This document shows positions 1 to 7,478 of a stretch of DNA of 64,000 bases, one piece after another. The notes under the pieces were generated by a model. It was given only the letters and a program-made list of their open reading frames with translations, was not told the origin of the DNA and searched no databases. This stretch comes from Corynebacterium sanguinis (GTDB lineage Bacteria; Actinomycetota; Actinomycetes; Mycobacteriales; Mycobacteriaceae), in assembly GCF_007641235.1 (NCBI RefSeq), contig NZ_CP038157.1, positions 1,488,001 to 1,552,000 on the forward strand, written 5' to 3'. The position numbers and the translations under genes are program-made. Each line of letters starts with the position of its first letter. The first letter of the stretch is position 1.

Positions 1-512
1 TCGAGCTCGGCGGTGCCCGCGAGGTCGGCCAGCGCCAGGGCGAGCGCCGCGTCTCCCGCGTAGAGCGCGCCGAGGCCGCCGCCGGCGGTGATGTCGGAGG
101 CGATCGAGATGTCTAGGCCGGTGATGTCGCGCGAGAGGATCTGGCGCGCGCCCATGGCCTGGATAAGCCCGGCGATGCGCCGCAACGCGCGGGCCTCGAG
201 GGAGGCGGAGGCGTCGGGCAGGGGGGCGTCGAGAAGCGAGGCGAACGGGACCTGCGTTGCCATGGAAAAGCCGCCGGCAGCATCCACGGTGACGCCGAGA
301 ACGCCGTCGCTGCGCGGCGACACGGCCGCCGAGACACTCTGATGCGACAAACCCACCACGGTCACGCCCCCGAAGTGATCGACGTTTTCACCGATCAGCA
401 CCCACGTTGCCGGAGCGGACGCCACGTGCTTGGCCGTAGCACCCGTCGCCGACTCGTGCAGCTGCGCGGCGCGCTCAACGCTAGACGGGGACTGGTCGGA
501 CCACACGGCCAT
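1..512 (-). CDS. galactokinase-like GHMP kinase, N-terminal part (runs off the window)
   Basis: The reading frame starts at an ATG on the minus strand and is still open at position 1, so only about 170 residues are visible. Residues 36-49 (ATWVLIGENVDHFGG) match the galactokinase N-terminal signature (GR-NLIGEH-DYN-G), with Asn-Val-Asp-His in place of His-Thr-Asp-Tyr. Further on, SDITAGGGLGALYAGDAAL sits where GHMP kinases carry the P-G-GL-SSSA ATP-binding loop, but the usual serines are absent. If active it would phosphorylate a sugar at C1 with ATP in the cytoplasm. The altered motifs mean another substrate, or loss of kinase activity, is possible. It is divergent from the small gene at 626. 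Confidence 0.7.
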   Translation of the reverse strand, partial: MAVWSDQSPSSVERAAQLHESATGATAKHVASAPATWVLIGENVDHFGGVTVVGLSHQSVSAAVSPRSDGVLGVTVDAAGGFSMATQVPFASLLDAPLPDASASLEARALRRIAGLIQAMGARQILSRDITGLDISIASDITAGGGLGALYAGDAALALALADLAGTAEL

Positions 513-625
513 GAGCACACACCCTTTTGGAGAAATTTTGCGAGCAATCGTTGAGCCCAGATTACCAACCCGTCGCGACAGGTAGTCTGGGCCTACTTAC
601 AGTAACCGAAACGGAGGAGTCGACA

Positions 626-832
626 ATGGCTGACGAACAGTTCTACTACAACCCCACCACCGGCGAAGTCACCCAGGGCAAGGAATCCGCCTGGGATGAG
701 CGCATGGGCCCCTACGCCACCCGCGAGGAAGCAGAGGCGGCGCTGCAGACCGCCAACGCGCGCAACAAGGAAGCCGACGCAATCGAGGAGGCCGACGAGA
801 ACTGGGGCAAGCCGGCCTCCTGGGAGAAGTAA
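626..832 (+). CDS. small SPOR-like conserved protein (68 aa)
   Basis: This is a 68-residue, very acidic protein beginning MADEQFYYNPTTGEVTQG. The ATG is chosen because GGAGG lies just upstream (614-618) and the conserved YYNPTTGEV core starts nine residues later. The segment GPYATREEAEAAL resembles the C-terminal repeat of SPOR domains, and small actinobacterial proteins of this shape are often labelled SPOR-domain or hypothetical. There is no signal peptide or membrane segment, so peptidoglycan binding is not expected without export. It converges on the CYTH-CHAD gene, with only six bases between the stops. Its function is unknown. Confidence 0.75.
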   Translation: MADEQFYYNPTTGEVTQGKESAWDERMGPYATREEAEAALQTANARNKEADAIEEADENWGKPASWEK

Positions 833-838
833 AAACGC

Positions 839-2479
839 TTACACCTTGATCTTGGAAAAGGCTTTCTTCACCTCGCGGATCGCGGCCTCGTAGCCCTCGA
901 GCGCCTCCTCACCACGGGCCAGCTCGCGCTGGTACAGCATGCCGTAGGCGAAGGTGTCCTCGCCGCGGCCCCGAGCCTCTTCGGCGAGGCGCTGGATGCG
1001 ATCGCGCGAGGTCACCGCGTCCTGGAAGTCGCCGAGCAGCGACTGCAGCGCTTTGCAGGCCTTGGCGAGGCGCTCCGATTTCACGCCCGCACCCTGGGCG
1101 GCCACAGCCGCATACCGAAGTTTCTTGGCTGCCTTGCGCACGTCGTGGACGTACTCCTCGCGGTCGTGCAGCGGCAAATCGGTGTCATGGTAGTACTTCT
1201 GCACCTTCGCGTCACGCTTGGTAACTTTCTTGAAGCCCTCGGCGAGGTGGTCGTAAAGGATTGCCTTAGACGCGCCCTTGGTCGACTTGTCGTTTCTGCC
1301 CGAGTCCTTACCCTTGTCGCCCTCGATCTCGGCGGCGATCTCGGAGCTGACCGGCGGGTTGGCCAGCAGGGCGTCGATGTCGTCGAGAAGCGTCAAGAAG
1401 CGCTCGGAGTTGAGCATGCCGACGATCTCCTCGTGCGCGGCCTCGTAGTCGGCGCGCATGTCGTCGCGGATGTGTTCTGCCGCGGCGTCGTCGATAAGCC
1501 CGGACTCGTCGGAGTCGAGCAGCTCGATGAAGCGCTCCTCCACAACCTCCGCGTCGCGCGCGACACCCAAGGTTGCGGCGGTGTCTTTCAGCTCGGTCTC
1601 GAGGTGTCCGAGTTGCTCGCCTTCCAAGATTCCCTCGAAGGTTTCCAAAAGCGAACGCATCTCACGCGTGGACACGCGCATCTGGTGCACCGAGTCCCAC
1701 TCGTCGGCACGCACGCGCGGGTCCCAGCTCACGATGGAGTCACGGTGGCCACGCAGCGCTTCGACCACAGCGCCCTCCGGGGACTGAGGGTCGAGCCCCG
1801 TCTCTGTCATGTGCGGCGGCAGGGGAGCGGAGTGCAACGAGTCGCCGAGAGCGGTAAACAGCTTCGAGGGCGAGGAGGACTTGCGCGCGCCGGAGGAGAT
1901 CAAAAAGCTAGTCGCTTGGTGGATCAGCTCGGCACCGGCCTCGGTGCCGGCGGTGAACGCCCCGAGTTCGACTTCCCATTCGCGCCACGACGAGCGCTCG
2001 CCGCCTGGCAGGAGCGACCACGCGGTGACGTGGTCGTCGCAAAACTCGGCGACTTTCTCACCCGTCGGGGATCCGAGCGAGATGACGACGCGGCGGTTAT
2101 CCACCTGGGCAATAGGTGAGAGTTGGGCGTTGCGCACGATGGCGCGGACGTTGTCGGTCAGCTCCGCCGGAATTTCGGAGGGGTTACCCAATTCGGCGCG
2201 CATCTCGGTGCGGGCGGAGCCGGCCGGAAGCTTCAGGTGCCAGCCGTCGTCGTCGCCGCCCGTGCGGCGGCGCAGAGTGATCTTCGCCCGCGTCAGGCGC
2301 AGATCGTCCGTGTCGTAGTAAATCGCGGTCAGGTTGTGCTCCTCGGTGGACAAGATCTCATCCACCCCCGGCAGTTGTGTCAGGTCGGGAATGCCGGTGG
2401 TCTCGTCGACCGCTAGCTTGACCTCCACTTCGAGGAAAGTCTCTACGTCAGATTCCGCGTTGCCTGTTTTCTCAGACAT
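839..2479 (-). CDS. CYTH and CHAD domain protein (546 aa)
   Basis: The N-terminal CYTH (triphosphate tunnel metalloenzyme) domain shows the ExExK signature at Glu17, Glu19 and Lys21 (LEVEVKL) and runs to about residue 210. From about residue 225 a helical CHAD domain follows, with typical basic-histidine helices (VHQMRVSTREMRS and VHDVRKAAKKLRYAA). CYTH enzymes hydrolyse triphosphates or tripolyphosphate, and CHAD domains bind polyphosphate, so a role in inorganic (poly)phosphate metabolism is likely. It is divergent from glnA2, with about 80 bp of shared promoter region. The start ATG is preceded by GAAAGG. An internal low-complexity stretch near residue 390 looks like a linker inside the CHAD domain. 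Confidence 0.9.
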   Translation of the reverse strand: MSEKTGNAESDVETFLEVEVKLAVDETTGIPDLTQLPGVDEILSTEEHNLTAIYYDTDDLRLTRAKITLRRRTGGDDDGWHLKLPAGSARTEMRAELGNPSEIPAELTDNVRAIVRNAQLSPIAQVDNRRVVISLGSPTGEKVAEFCDDHVTAWSLLPGGERSSWREWEVELGAFTAGTEAGAELIHQATSFLISSGARKSSSPSKLFTALGDSLHSAPLPPHMTETGLDPQSPEGAVVEALRGHRDSIVSWDPRVRADEWDSVHQMRVSTREMRSLLETFEGILEGEQLGHLETELKDTAATLGVARDAEVVEERFIELLDSDESGLIDDAAAEHIRDDMRADYEAAHEEIVGMLNSERFLTLLDDIDALLANPPVSSEIAAEIEGDKGKDSGRNDKSTKGASKAILYDHLAEGFKKVTKRDAKVQKYYHDTDLPLHDREEYVHDVRKAAKKLRYAAVAAQGAGVKSERLAKACKALQSLLGDFQDAVTSRDRIQRLAEEARGRGEDTFAYGMLYQRELARGEEALEGYEAAIREVKKAFSKIKV

Positions 2480-2547
2480 GGGTCACCGGCCTTTCTGTTA
2501 ACACATCGGTACATACGACTTTACCGGGATGAACACGTAAACGGCGC

Positions 2548-2553
2548 TAGAGT
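2548..2553 (+). promoter_or_regulatory. -10 hexamer TAGAGT of glnA2
   Basis: TAGAGT fits the corynebacterial TANANT -10 motif and ends 8 nt before the glnA2 ATG. The transcript would begin at or within one or two bases of the start codon, so the mRNA is probably leaderless. No separate Shine-Dalgarno is needed, although GGCGGG lies in between. Confidence 0.55.
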
Positions 2554-2561
2554 AGGCGGGT

Positions 2562-3896
2562 ATGAACAGCCAACAGGAAAACGTGCTTCAAAAGGTCGAT
2601 GAACAGGACATTTCGTTTATCCGGCTGTGGTTTACGGATATTTTGGGCTCTCTGAAGACGATTATGATGTCGCCAGCGGAGCTTGAGGCGGCCTTCGATG
2701 AGGGCGTCGGCTTCGACGGCTCCTCCATTGAAGGGTTTTCGCGGATCTCCGAATCCGATACGCTGTTGCGCCCCGACCCGTCGACCTACCAGGCGCTGCC
2801 CTTCGACGAGGAAGTTGGCCTGCAAACGGCCCGGATGTTCTGCGACATCACCATGCCCGACGGTGAGCCGCTGTTCGCGGATCCGCGCCAGGTTTTGCGC
2901 CGGCAAATCCAGGAGGCGCGCGACGCCGGCTTCGAGTTTATGGCCAGCCCCGAAATTGAGTTCTACGCGGTCAAGCCGGTGCAGCCCGGAGAGATGCCGC
3001 GCCCGGCGGACTACGGTGGTTACTTCGATCAGGCCAAGCGCAACGTGGCACCGAAGTTTCGCCGCATGTCCATCTCCGCGCTCGAGTACATGGGTATTGT
3101 CACCGAGTTCTCCCACCATGAGGCCTCGCCGGGGCAGCAGGAGATCGACCTGCGCCACACCAACGCCCTGACGATGGCGGACAACATTGTCACCTTCCGC
3201 TACATCGTCAAAACCATCGCGGAGGCCAACGGCATCCACGCGACGTTCATGCCCAAGCCGTTCGCGGATAGGGACGGCTCCGCGATGCACACCCATTTCT
3301 CGCTGTTCGAGGGCGAAACCAACGCGTTCCACGACCCCGACGATGAGTTTTCCCTGTCCAAGACGGGCCGCCAGTTCATCGCCGGCATCATCGAGCACGC
3401 CAACGAAATCTCGGCAGTGACCAACCAGTGGGTCAATTCCTACAAGCGCCTGCAGTTCGGCTCCGAGGCGCCCACCGCCGCGACGTGGGGCGTGTCCAAC
3501 CGCTCAGCGATGGTGCGCGTTCCCACCTACCGGCTGCACAAGGCGGATTCGCGCCGCATCGAGGTGCGGTCGCTCGACTCCGCCTGCAACCCTTACCTCG
3601 CGTTCGCCGCGGTGCTCGCCGCGGGCTTGAAGGGAATCAACGAGGGCTACGAGCTCGATGAGCCAGCGCGTGACGACGTCTTCTCCTTGACGCGCCGGGA
3701 GCGCCGCGCGATGGGCTACCGGGATCTGCCGAACTCGCTGGACCAGGCGCTGCGGCACATGGAGAAGTCGGAGTTCATGGCCGAGGTGCTCGGTGAGCAG
3801 GTCTACGAGTTCTTCCTGCGCTCGAAGTGGGACGAGTGGCACAACTACACCTCCCAGATCACCCGCTGGGAGATCGACAACCACCTAGACCTCTGA
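2562..3896 (+). CDS. glnA2: glutamine synthetase, second type-I-like enzyme
   Basis: At 444 residues it is shorter than the adenylylated GlnA encoded at 14.9-16.4 kb. The beta-grasp N-terminus carries FDGSSIEGF, the catalytic domain has the metal-binding segment SPEIEFY and the ATP-binding KPFADRDGSAMHTHFS, and NRSAMVRVP is present. It would make glutamine from glutamate, ammonia and ATP. At the position matching the adenylylated Tyr406 of GlnA it has Phe374 (DDVFSLTRRE), so GlnE should not modify it. The stop is one base before the glnE ATG, so the two are co-transcribed. The physiological role of GlnA2 enzymes in corynebacteria is unclear; GS activity is inferred from motifs. Confidence 0.93.
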   Translation: MNSQQENVLQKVDEQDISFIRLWFTDILGSLKTIMMSPAELEAAFDEGVGFDGSSIEGFSRISESDTLLRPDPSTYQALPFDEEVGLQTARMFCDITMPDGEPLFADPRQVLRRQIQEARDAGFEFMASPEIEFYAVKPVQPGEMPRPADYGGYFDQAKRNVAPKFRRMSISALEYMGIVTEFSHHEASPGQQEIDLRHTNALTMADNIVTFRYIVKTIAEANGIHATFMPKPFADRDGSAMHTHFSLFEGETNAFHDPDDEFSLSKTGRQFIAGIIEHANEISAVTNQWVNSYKRLQFGSEAPTAATWGVSNRSAMVRVPTYRLHKADSRRIEVRSLDSACNPYLAFAAVLAAGLKGINEGYELDEPARDDVFSLTRRERRAMGYRDLPNSLDQALRHMEKSEFMAEVLGEQVYEFFLRSKWDEWHNYTSQITRWEIDNHLDL

Positions 3897-3897
3897 C

Positions 3898-6800
3898 ATG
3901 GGCGTTGTAGAAGATCTCGGTTTTTCCGGCGATGACCTGGTCGCCATGCGCTCCGCCGTGGCCGGCGCCGCCGACCCGGAGCTCGCCGCGCACACCTTGT
4001 CGCGCTTGGCCGAAGCCCTCGGCGACGATGTCGCGGACCTGCGGTCGTCGCTTAGTTCCAACACGGTGCTACGCACCCGACTGTTTGCCCTGCTCGGTGG
4101 GTCGACCGCGTTGGGGGATCACTTGGTGGCGCACCCCGAGCAGTGGCGCCTGTTGGAAAAGACGCTGCCCGAGCCCGACGAGGTAATGCGCACCATGCTC
4201 GACGCTGTCGAAGCGGTGCCGGAGCCCGGCTCAACGGCGAATGAGGCGCGTACCGCCGCGGGCACCTACCGCGCTGGTGAGACGTACTTCGACGGTACGA
4301 ACGCGCGCAACGCGCTGCGCTACGCGTACCGCACCCTGATCATGCGTTTCGCGGCGGCTGACCTGGCGGGCACCTTCGCATCTACGAATCGGGGCGGCGA
4401 CGCCCAGCCCATGATGGGCTACCGGGCGATTACCCACATGCTGACCGTGTGCGCGGACGCCGCGCTCACGGCGGCGCTGGCGGTGGCGATGCGCGTGGTC
4501 TTCAACGACGACGAGGCGGACTGTAGCCTCGCCGTGCTGGCAATGGGCAAGTGCGGCGCCGGCGAGCTGAACTACATCTCCGATGTGGACGTCATCTTCG
4601 TCGCCGAGCCCGCGAACGCTAACGCGACCAAGCTGGCCTCGGAGTTCATCAAGCTGGGTTCGGCCTGCTTCTTCGACGTCGACGCCAACTTGCGCCCGGA
4701 GGGCAAATCCGGTGCGCTGGTGCGCACGCTGGATTCACACCTGGCCTATTACAAAAGGTGGGCGGAGACCTGGGAGTTCCAGGCGCTGCTCAAGGCCCGC
4801 CCAATGACGGGCGACATAGAGCTCGGGCAGCACTACGTCGACGCGCTCGCCCCGCTGGTGTGGGAGGCGAGCCAGCGCGAGTCGTTCGTCGATGACATTC
4901 AGGCGATGCGTCGGCGCGTGTTGGAAAATGTGCCGAAGGATATGCGCCTACGCGAGCTGAAGCTGGGCCACGGGGGGTTGCGCGACGTTGAGTTCGCGGT
5001 CCAGTTGCTGCAGCTTGTTCACGGGCGTTTCGATGAAACGCTGCGCAACCCCAACACCGTCGTCGCGCTCGAAGCTCTCACCAAGGGCGGTTACATCGGC
5101 CGCGAGGACGCGCGCCAGCTCATCGACGCCTATGGGTTCCTGCGGCTGCTCGAGCACCGTCTGCAGCTGCACCGCTTCAAACGCACGCACACACTCCCGG
5201 CCAACGACGATGATGCTGCCCGGCGCTGGCTTGCCCGCTCCGCCGGTTTCACCCCGTACCGCCAGAAAAGCGCCGTGGAGCGAATGGATGAGAAGCTACG
5301 CACGGTACGCAAATCCGTCTCTCAGCTTCACGAGAGGCTGTTCTACCGCCCGCTCCTGTCCGCCGTGGTGGACCTGTCCGTCGGCGAAGCGACGCTGTCG
5401 GCCGATACGGTCAAGGCCCAGCTCAAGGCGCTGGGCTACCGCCACCCGGCCCGCGCCTACGAGCACTTGAGTGCGCTGGTTAAGGGCAGCTCGCGCAAGG
5501 CGAAGCTGCAGGCGATTTTGCTGCCGACGCTGATGAAGTGGCTCGGCGACACCGCCGACCCGGGCGCCGGCCTGCTCAACTACCGCAAGCTCTCCGAGGC
5601 GGCGGAGGACAAAAGCTGGTTCCTGCGCATGCTTCGCGACGAGGGCGTGGTCGGCCAGCGCCTCATGCACATTCTGGGGACCTCTCCCTACATCGCGGAC
5701 CTCATCATTGCGTCTCCGGACGTGGTGCAGTTGCTCGGCGACGGTGCGAGCGGGCCGAAGCTCCTCGACGTCGCTCCCGACCAGGTGTACAAGGCGATCC
5801 TCGCCGCCACGAAGCGCCATGAGGACCCGGTCCGCGCGGTGGGGATTGCGCGCTCGCTGCGCCGCGCGGACCTCGCACGCATCGCCGCCGCCGACCTGCT
5901 TGGCTTCATGGATGTGCGCCAGGTGTGCATCGAGTTGACCTGGGTGTGGGAGGCGGTGCTTGAGGCCGCGCTGCGCGCGGAAATTCGCGCTGACCTGCAG
6001 GCTTCGGGCAAGCAGGATCCGCCCGCACGCATCGCGGTGATCGGCATGGGTCGCCTCGGCGGCGCCGAGCTTGGTTACGGTTCCGACGCCGATGTGATGA
6101 TCGTCGCTGAGCCTGCGGACGGGGTGGAGGAATCCGAGGCGGTGGCCTGGGCTGTTCGCATCATCGATCAGATGCGCACGCGCCTGTCCACCCCCTCGGG
6201 CGACCCGCCCCTGGAGGTGGATCTGGGCCTGCGCCCGGAGGGGCGCTCGGGGGCGGTGGCGCGCACCATCGCCTCCTACGAGCGCTACTACCGAGAGTGG
6301 GGCGAGGTGTGGGAGAAGCAAGCCCTGCTTCGCGCCACCGAGATCGCTGGTGACGAAGAGGTAGGCAAGGCATTTCTGCGCGCGATCGACCCGTTCCGCT
6401 ACCCGGAGTCCGGGGCGTCGAAGGCAGACATCCGCGAAATCCGGCGCATCAAGGCGCGCGTGGACGACGAGCGCCTGCCCCGCGGCGCGGACCGCGCCAC
6501 CCACACGAAGCTTGGCCGCGGCGCGCTTAGCGACGTCGAGTGGACCGTGCAGCTTCTGACGATGATGCACGCCCACAACCACCCGCGGTTGCACAACACC
6601 TCAACGCTGCAGGTGCTCGATTACCTCGACGAGCTCGACGATCCGGAGGTGATCCGCGGCGCCCAGGCCCGCACGCTGCGCACCGCGTGGCTCGCGGCGA
6701 CGAACGCGCGAAACGCGCTGGTGCTGGTCTCGGGCAAGCGCACGGATCAGTTGCCCGCGCCGGGCCCGCAGCTCGCGCAGGTTGCAGGCTCCGCGGGCTA

Positions 6801-6915
6801 CGACCCGGAGGACCAGCAGCAGTTCCTGGAGGACTACCTGCGCGATACGCGCCGGGCACACCAGGTTGTCGAAGAGGTGTTCTGGGGTGAGGTCCCGTCG
6901 CTGGAGTTCAATTAG
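3898..6915 (+). CDS. glnE: bifunctional glutamine synthetase adenylyltransferase / adenylyl-removing enzyme
   Basis: This 1005-residue protein has the usual tandem layout. The N-terminal nucleotidyltransferase half (deadenylylation) has SDVDVIF with Asp229 and Asp231. The C-terminal half (adenylylation) has GSDADVMI with Asp730 and Asp732. Each half is followed by the family motif LGHGGLRDVEF or LGRGALSDVEW. It attaches AMP to, or removes it from, a tyrosine of glutamine synthetase in response to nitrogen status. The expected target is GlnA (Tyr406), encoded 8 kb downstream on the other strand. It follows glnA2 with a 1-bp gap, so it is translationally linked. Confidence 0.97.
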   Translation: MGVVEDLGFSGDDLVAMRSAVAGAADPELAAHTLSRLAEALGDDVADLRSSLSSNTVLRTRLFALLGGSTALGDHLVAHPEQWRLLEKTLPEPDEVMRTMLDAVEAVPEPGSTANEARTAAGTYRAGETYFDGTNARNALRYAYRTLIMRFAAADLAGTFASTNRGGDAQPMMGYRAITHMLTVCADAALTAALAVAMRVVFNDDEADCSLAVLAMGKCGAGELNYISDVDVIFVAEPANANATKLASEFIKLGSACFFDVDANLRPEGKSGALVRTLDSHLAYYKRWAETWEFQALLKARPMTGDIELGQHYVDALAPLVWEASQRESFVDDIQAMRRRVLENVPKDMRLRELKLGHGGLRDVEFAVQLLQLVHGRFDETLRNPNTVVALEALTKGGYIGREDARQLIDAYGFLRLLEHRLQLHRFKRTHTLPANDDDAARRWLARSAGFTPYRQKSAVERMDEKLRTVRKSVSQLHERLFYRPLLSAVVDLSVGEATLSADTVKAQLKALGYRHPARAYEHLSALVKGSSRKAKLQAILLPTLMKWLGDTADPGAGLLNYRKLSEAAEDKSWFLRMLRDEGVVGQRLMHILGTSPYIADLIIASPDVVQLLGDGASGPKLLDVAPDQVYKAILAATKRHEDPVRAVGIARSLRRADLARIAAADLLGFMDVRQVCIELTWVWEAVLEAALRAEIRADLQASGKQDPPARIAVIGMGRLGGAELGYGSDADVMIVAEPADGVEESEAVAWAVRIIDQMRTRLSTPSGDPPLEVDLGLRPEGRSGAVARTIASYERYYREWGEVWEKQALLRATEIAGDEEVGKAFLRAIDPFRYPESGASKADIREIRRIKARVDDERLPRGADRATHTKLGRGALSDVEWTVQLLTMMHAHNHPRLHNTSTLQVLDYLDELDDPEVIRGAQARTLRTAWLAATNARNALVLVSGKRTDQLPAPGPQLAQVAGSAGYDPEDQQQFLEDYLRDTRRAHQVVEEVFWGEVPSLEFN

Positions 6916-6918
6916 CCA

Positions 6919-6924
6919 TACACT
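6919..6924 (+). promoter_or_regulatory. -10 hexamer TACACT before the 84-aa gene
   Basis: TACACT ends 8 nt before the ATG at 6933, the same distance seen at glnA2, thrC, ilvE and glk. It lies just after the glnE stop and suggests an independent leaderless transcript. Confidence 0.45.
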
Positions 6925-6932
6925 GGGCGGGT

Positions 6933-7187
6933 ATGGCTATCAATTTGAGTGTTGACGTGAGTTCGGCGACGTTCGCGGACCTGGCTGCGTTGGTGGAGGC
7001 GGCGCGTGCGGCGGGCGTCGATAAGCGAGCTGCTCTCGAGCTCGACGGCACGACGCTTGTTGTGCGGGCGGAGTCGCCGGTTGCGACGCCGGCGAAGCGT
7101 GAGACGGGGTCCGCGCCGCTTGGCGACGCCGCAATCCGGTCCGTCATCGACATCCTCAACGGGCGCCTCGAGCCGCCGCGCGCGTAG
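6933..7187 (+). CDS. small conserved hypothetical protein (84 aa)
   Basis: An 84-residue protein begins MAINLSVDVSSATFADLAALV and I do not recognise a family. It has an amphipathic helix-like first half (VEAARAAGVDKRAALEL), a short strand-like TTLVVRAE and a C-terminal helix (AAIRSVIDILNGRLE). There is no signal peptide or membrane segment. It starts 17 bp after the glnE stop and has its own candidate -10 box. The codon use is like its neighbours, so it looks like a genuine gene. It converges on the MFS transporter gene across the repeat array at 7196-7463. Confidence 0.7.
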   Translation: MAINLSVDVSSATFADLAALVEAARAAGVDKRAALELDGTTLVVRAESPVATPAKRETGSAPLGDAAIRSVIDILNGRLEPPRA

Positions 7188-7195
7188 GGGAGTGC

Positions 7196-7463
7196 TTGAG
7201 GTCTAGCAGCTATACCTCAGCTCGTGGGGTGTCACATTTGTCACAGGCGACCTGGGGTTTTCCGGGGTGCTGGGGCTTGAGGTCGAGCAGCTATACCTCA
7301 GCGCGTGGGGTGTCACACTAGTCACATGCGACTTGCACTTTTTCAAAGTGCCCCGCGTTGAGGTCTAGGAGCTATACCTCAGCGCCCAGGCCGCCACCTC
7401 AGCAACACGCGACCTGCACTTTCCCAAAACCCGAACGCTTGAGGTCTAGCAGCTATACTTCAG
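7196..7463 (+). repeat. array 1: four near-palindromic 25-bp repeats at an exact 81-bp period
   Basis: Copies lie at 7196-7220, 7277-7301, 7358-7382 and 7439-7463. The consensus is TTGAGGTCTAG-N3-CTATACCTCAG, an inverted repeat with one C/T mismatch that is kept in every copy. The 56-bp stretches between them are related to one another (GTGGGGTGTCACA then GTCACA, GCGACCTG, CACTTTT), so the true unit is 81 bp. The array fills the gap between the convergent 84-aa gene and the MFS gene; the last copy ends 16 bp from the MFS stop. I see no T-tract terminators here, so the array may itself separate the two transcripts. Confidence 0.9.
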
Positions 7464-7478
7464 CACCCGGACCCCGAG

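Noticed and set aside
7231..7247. GlxR (CRP-type) site in the repeat spacers
   Set aside because: GTCACA occurs as a direct repeat, not as the inverted TGTGA-N6-TCACA needed for GlxR.
7196..7463. CRISPR array, because repeats are regularly spaced
   Set aside because: The 56-bp spacers are related to each other, the repeat is only 25 bp, there are four copies, and no cas gene is in the window.
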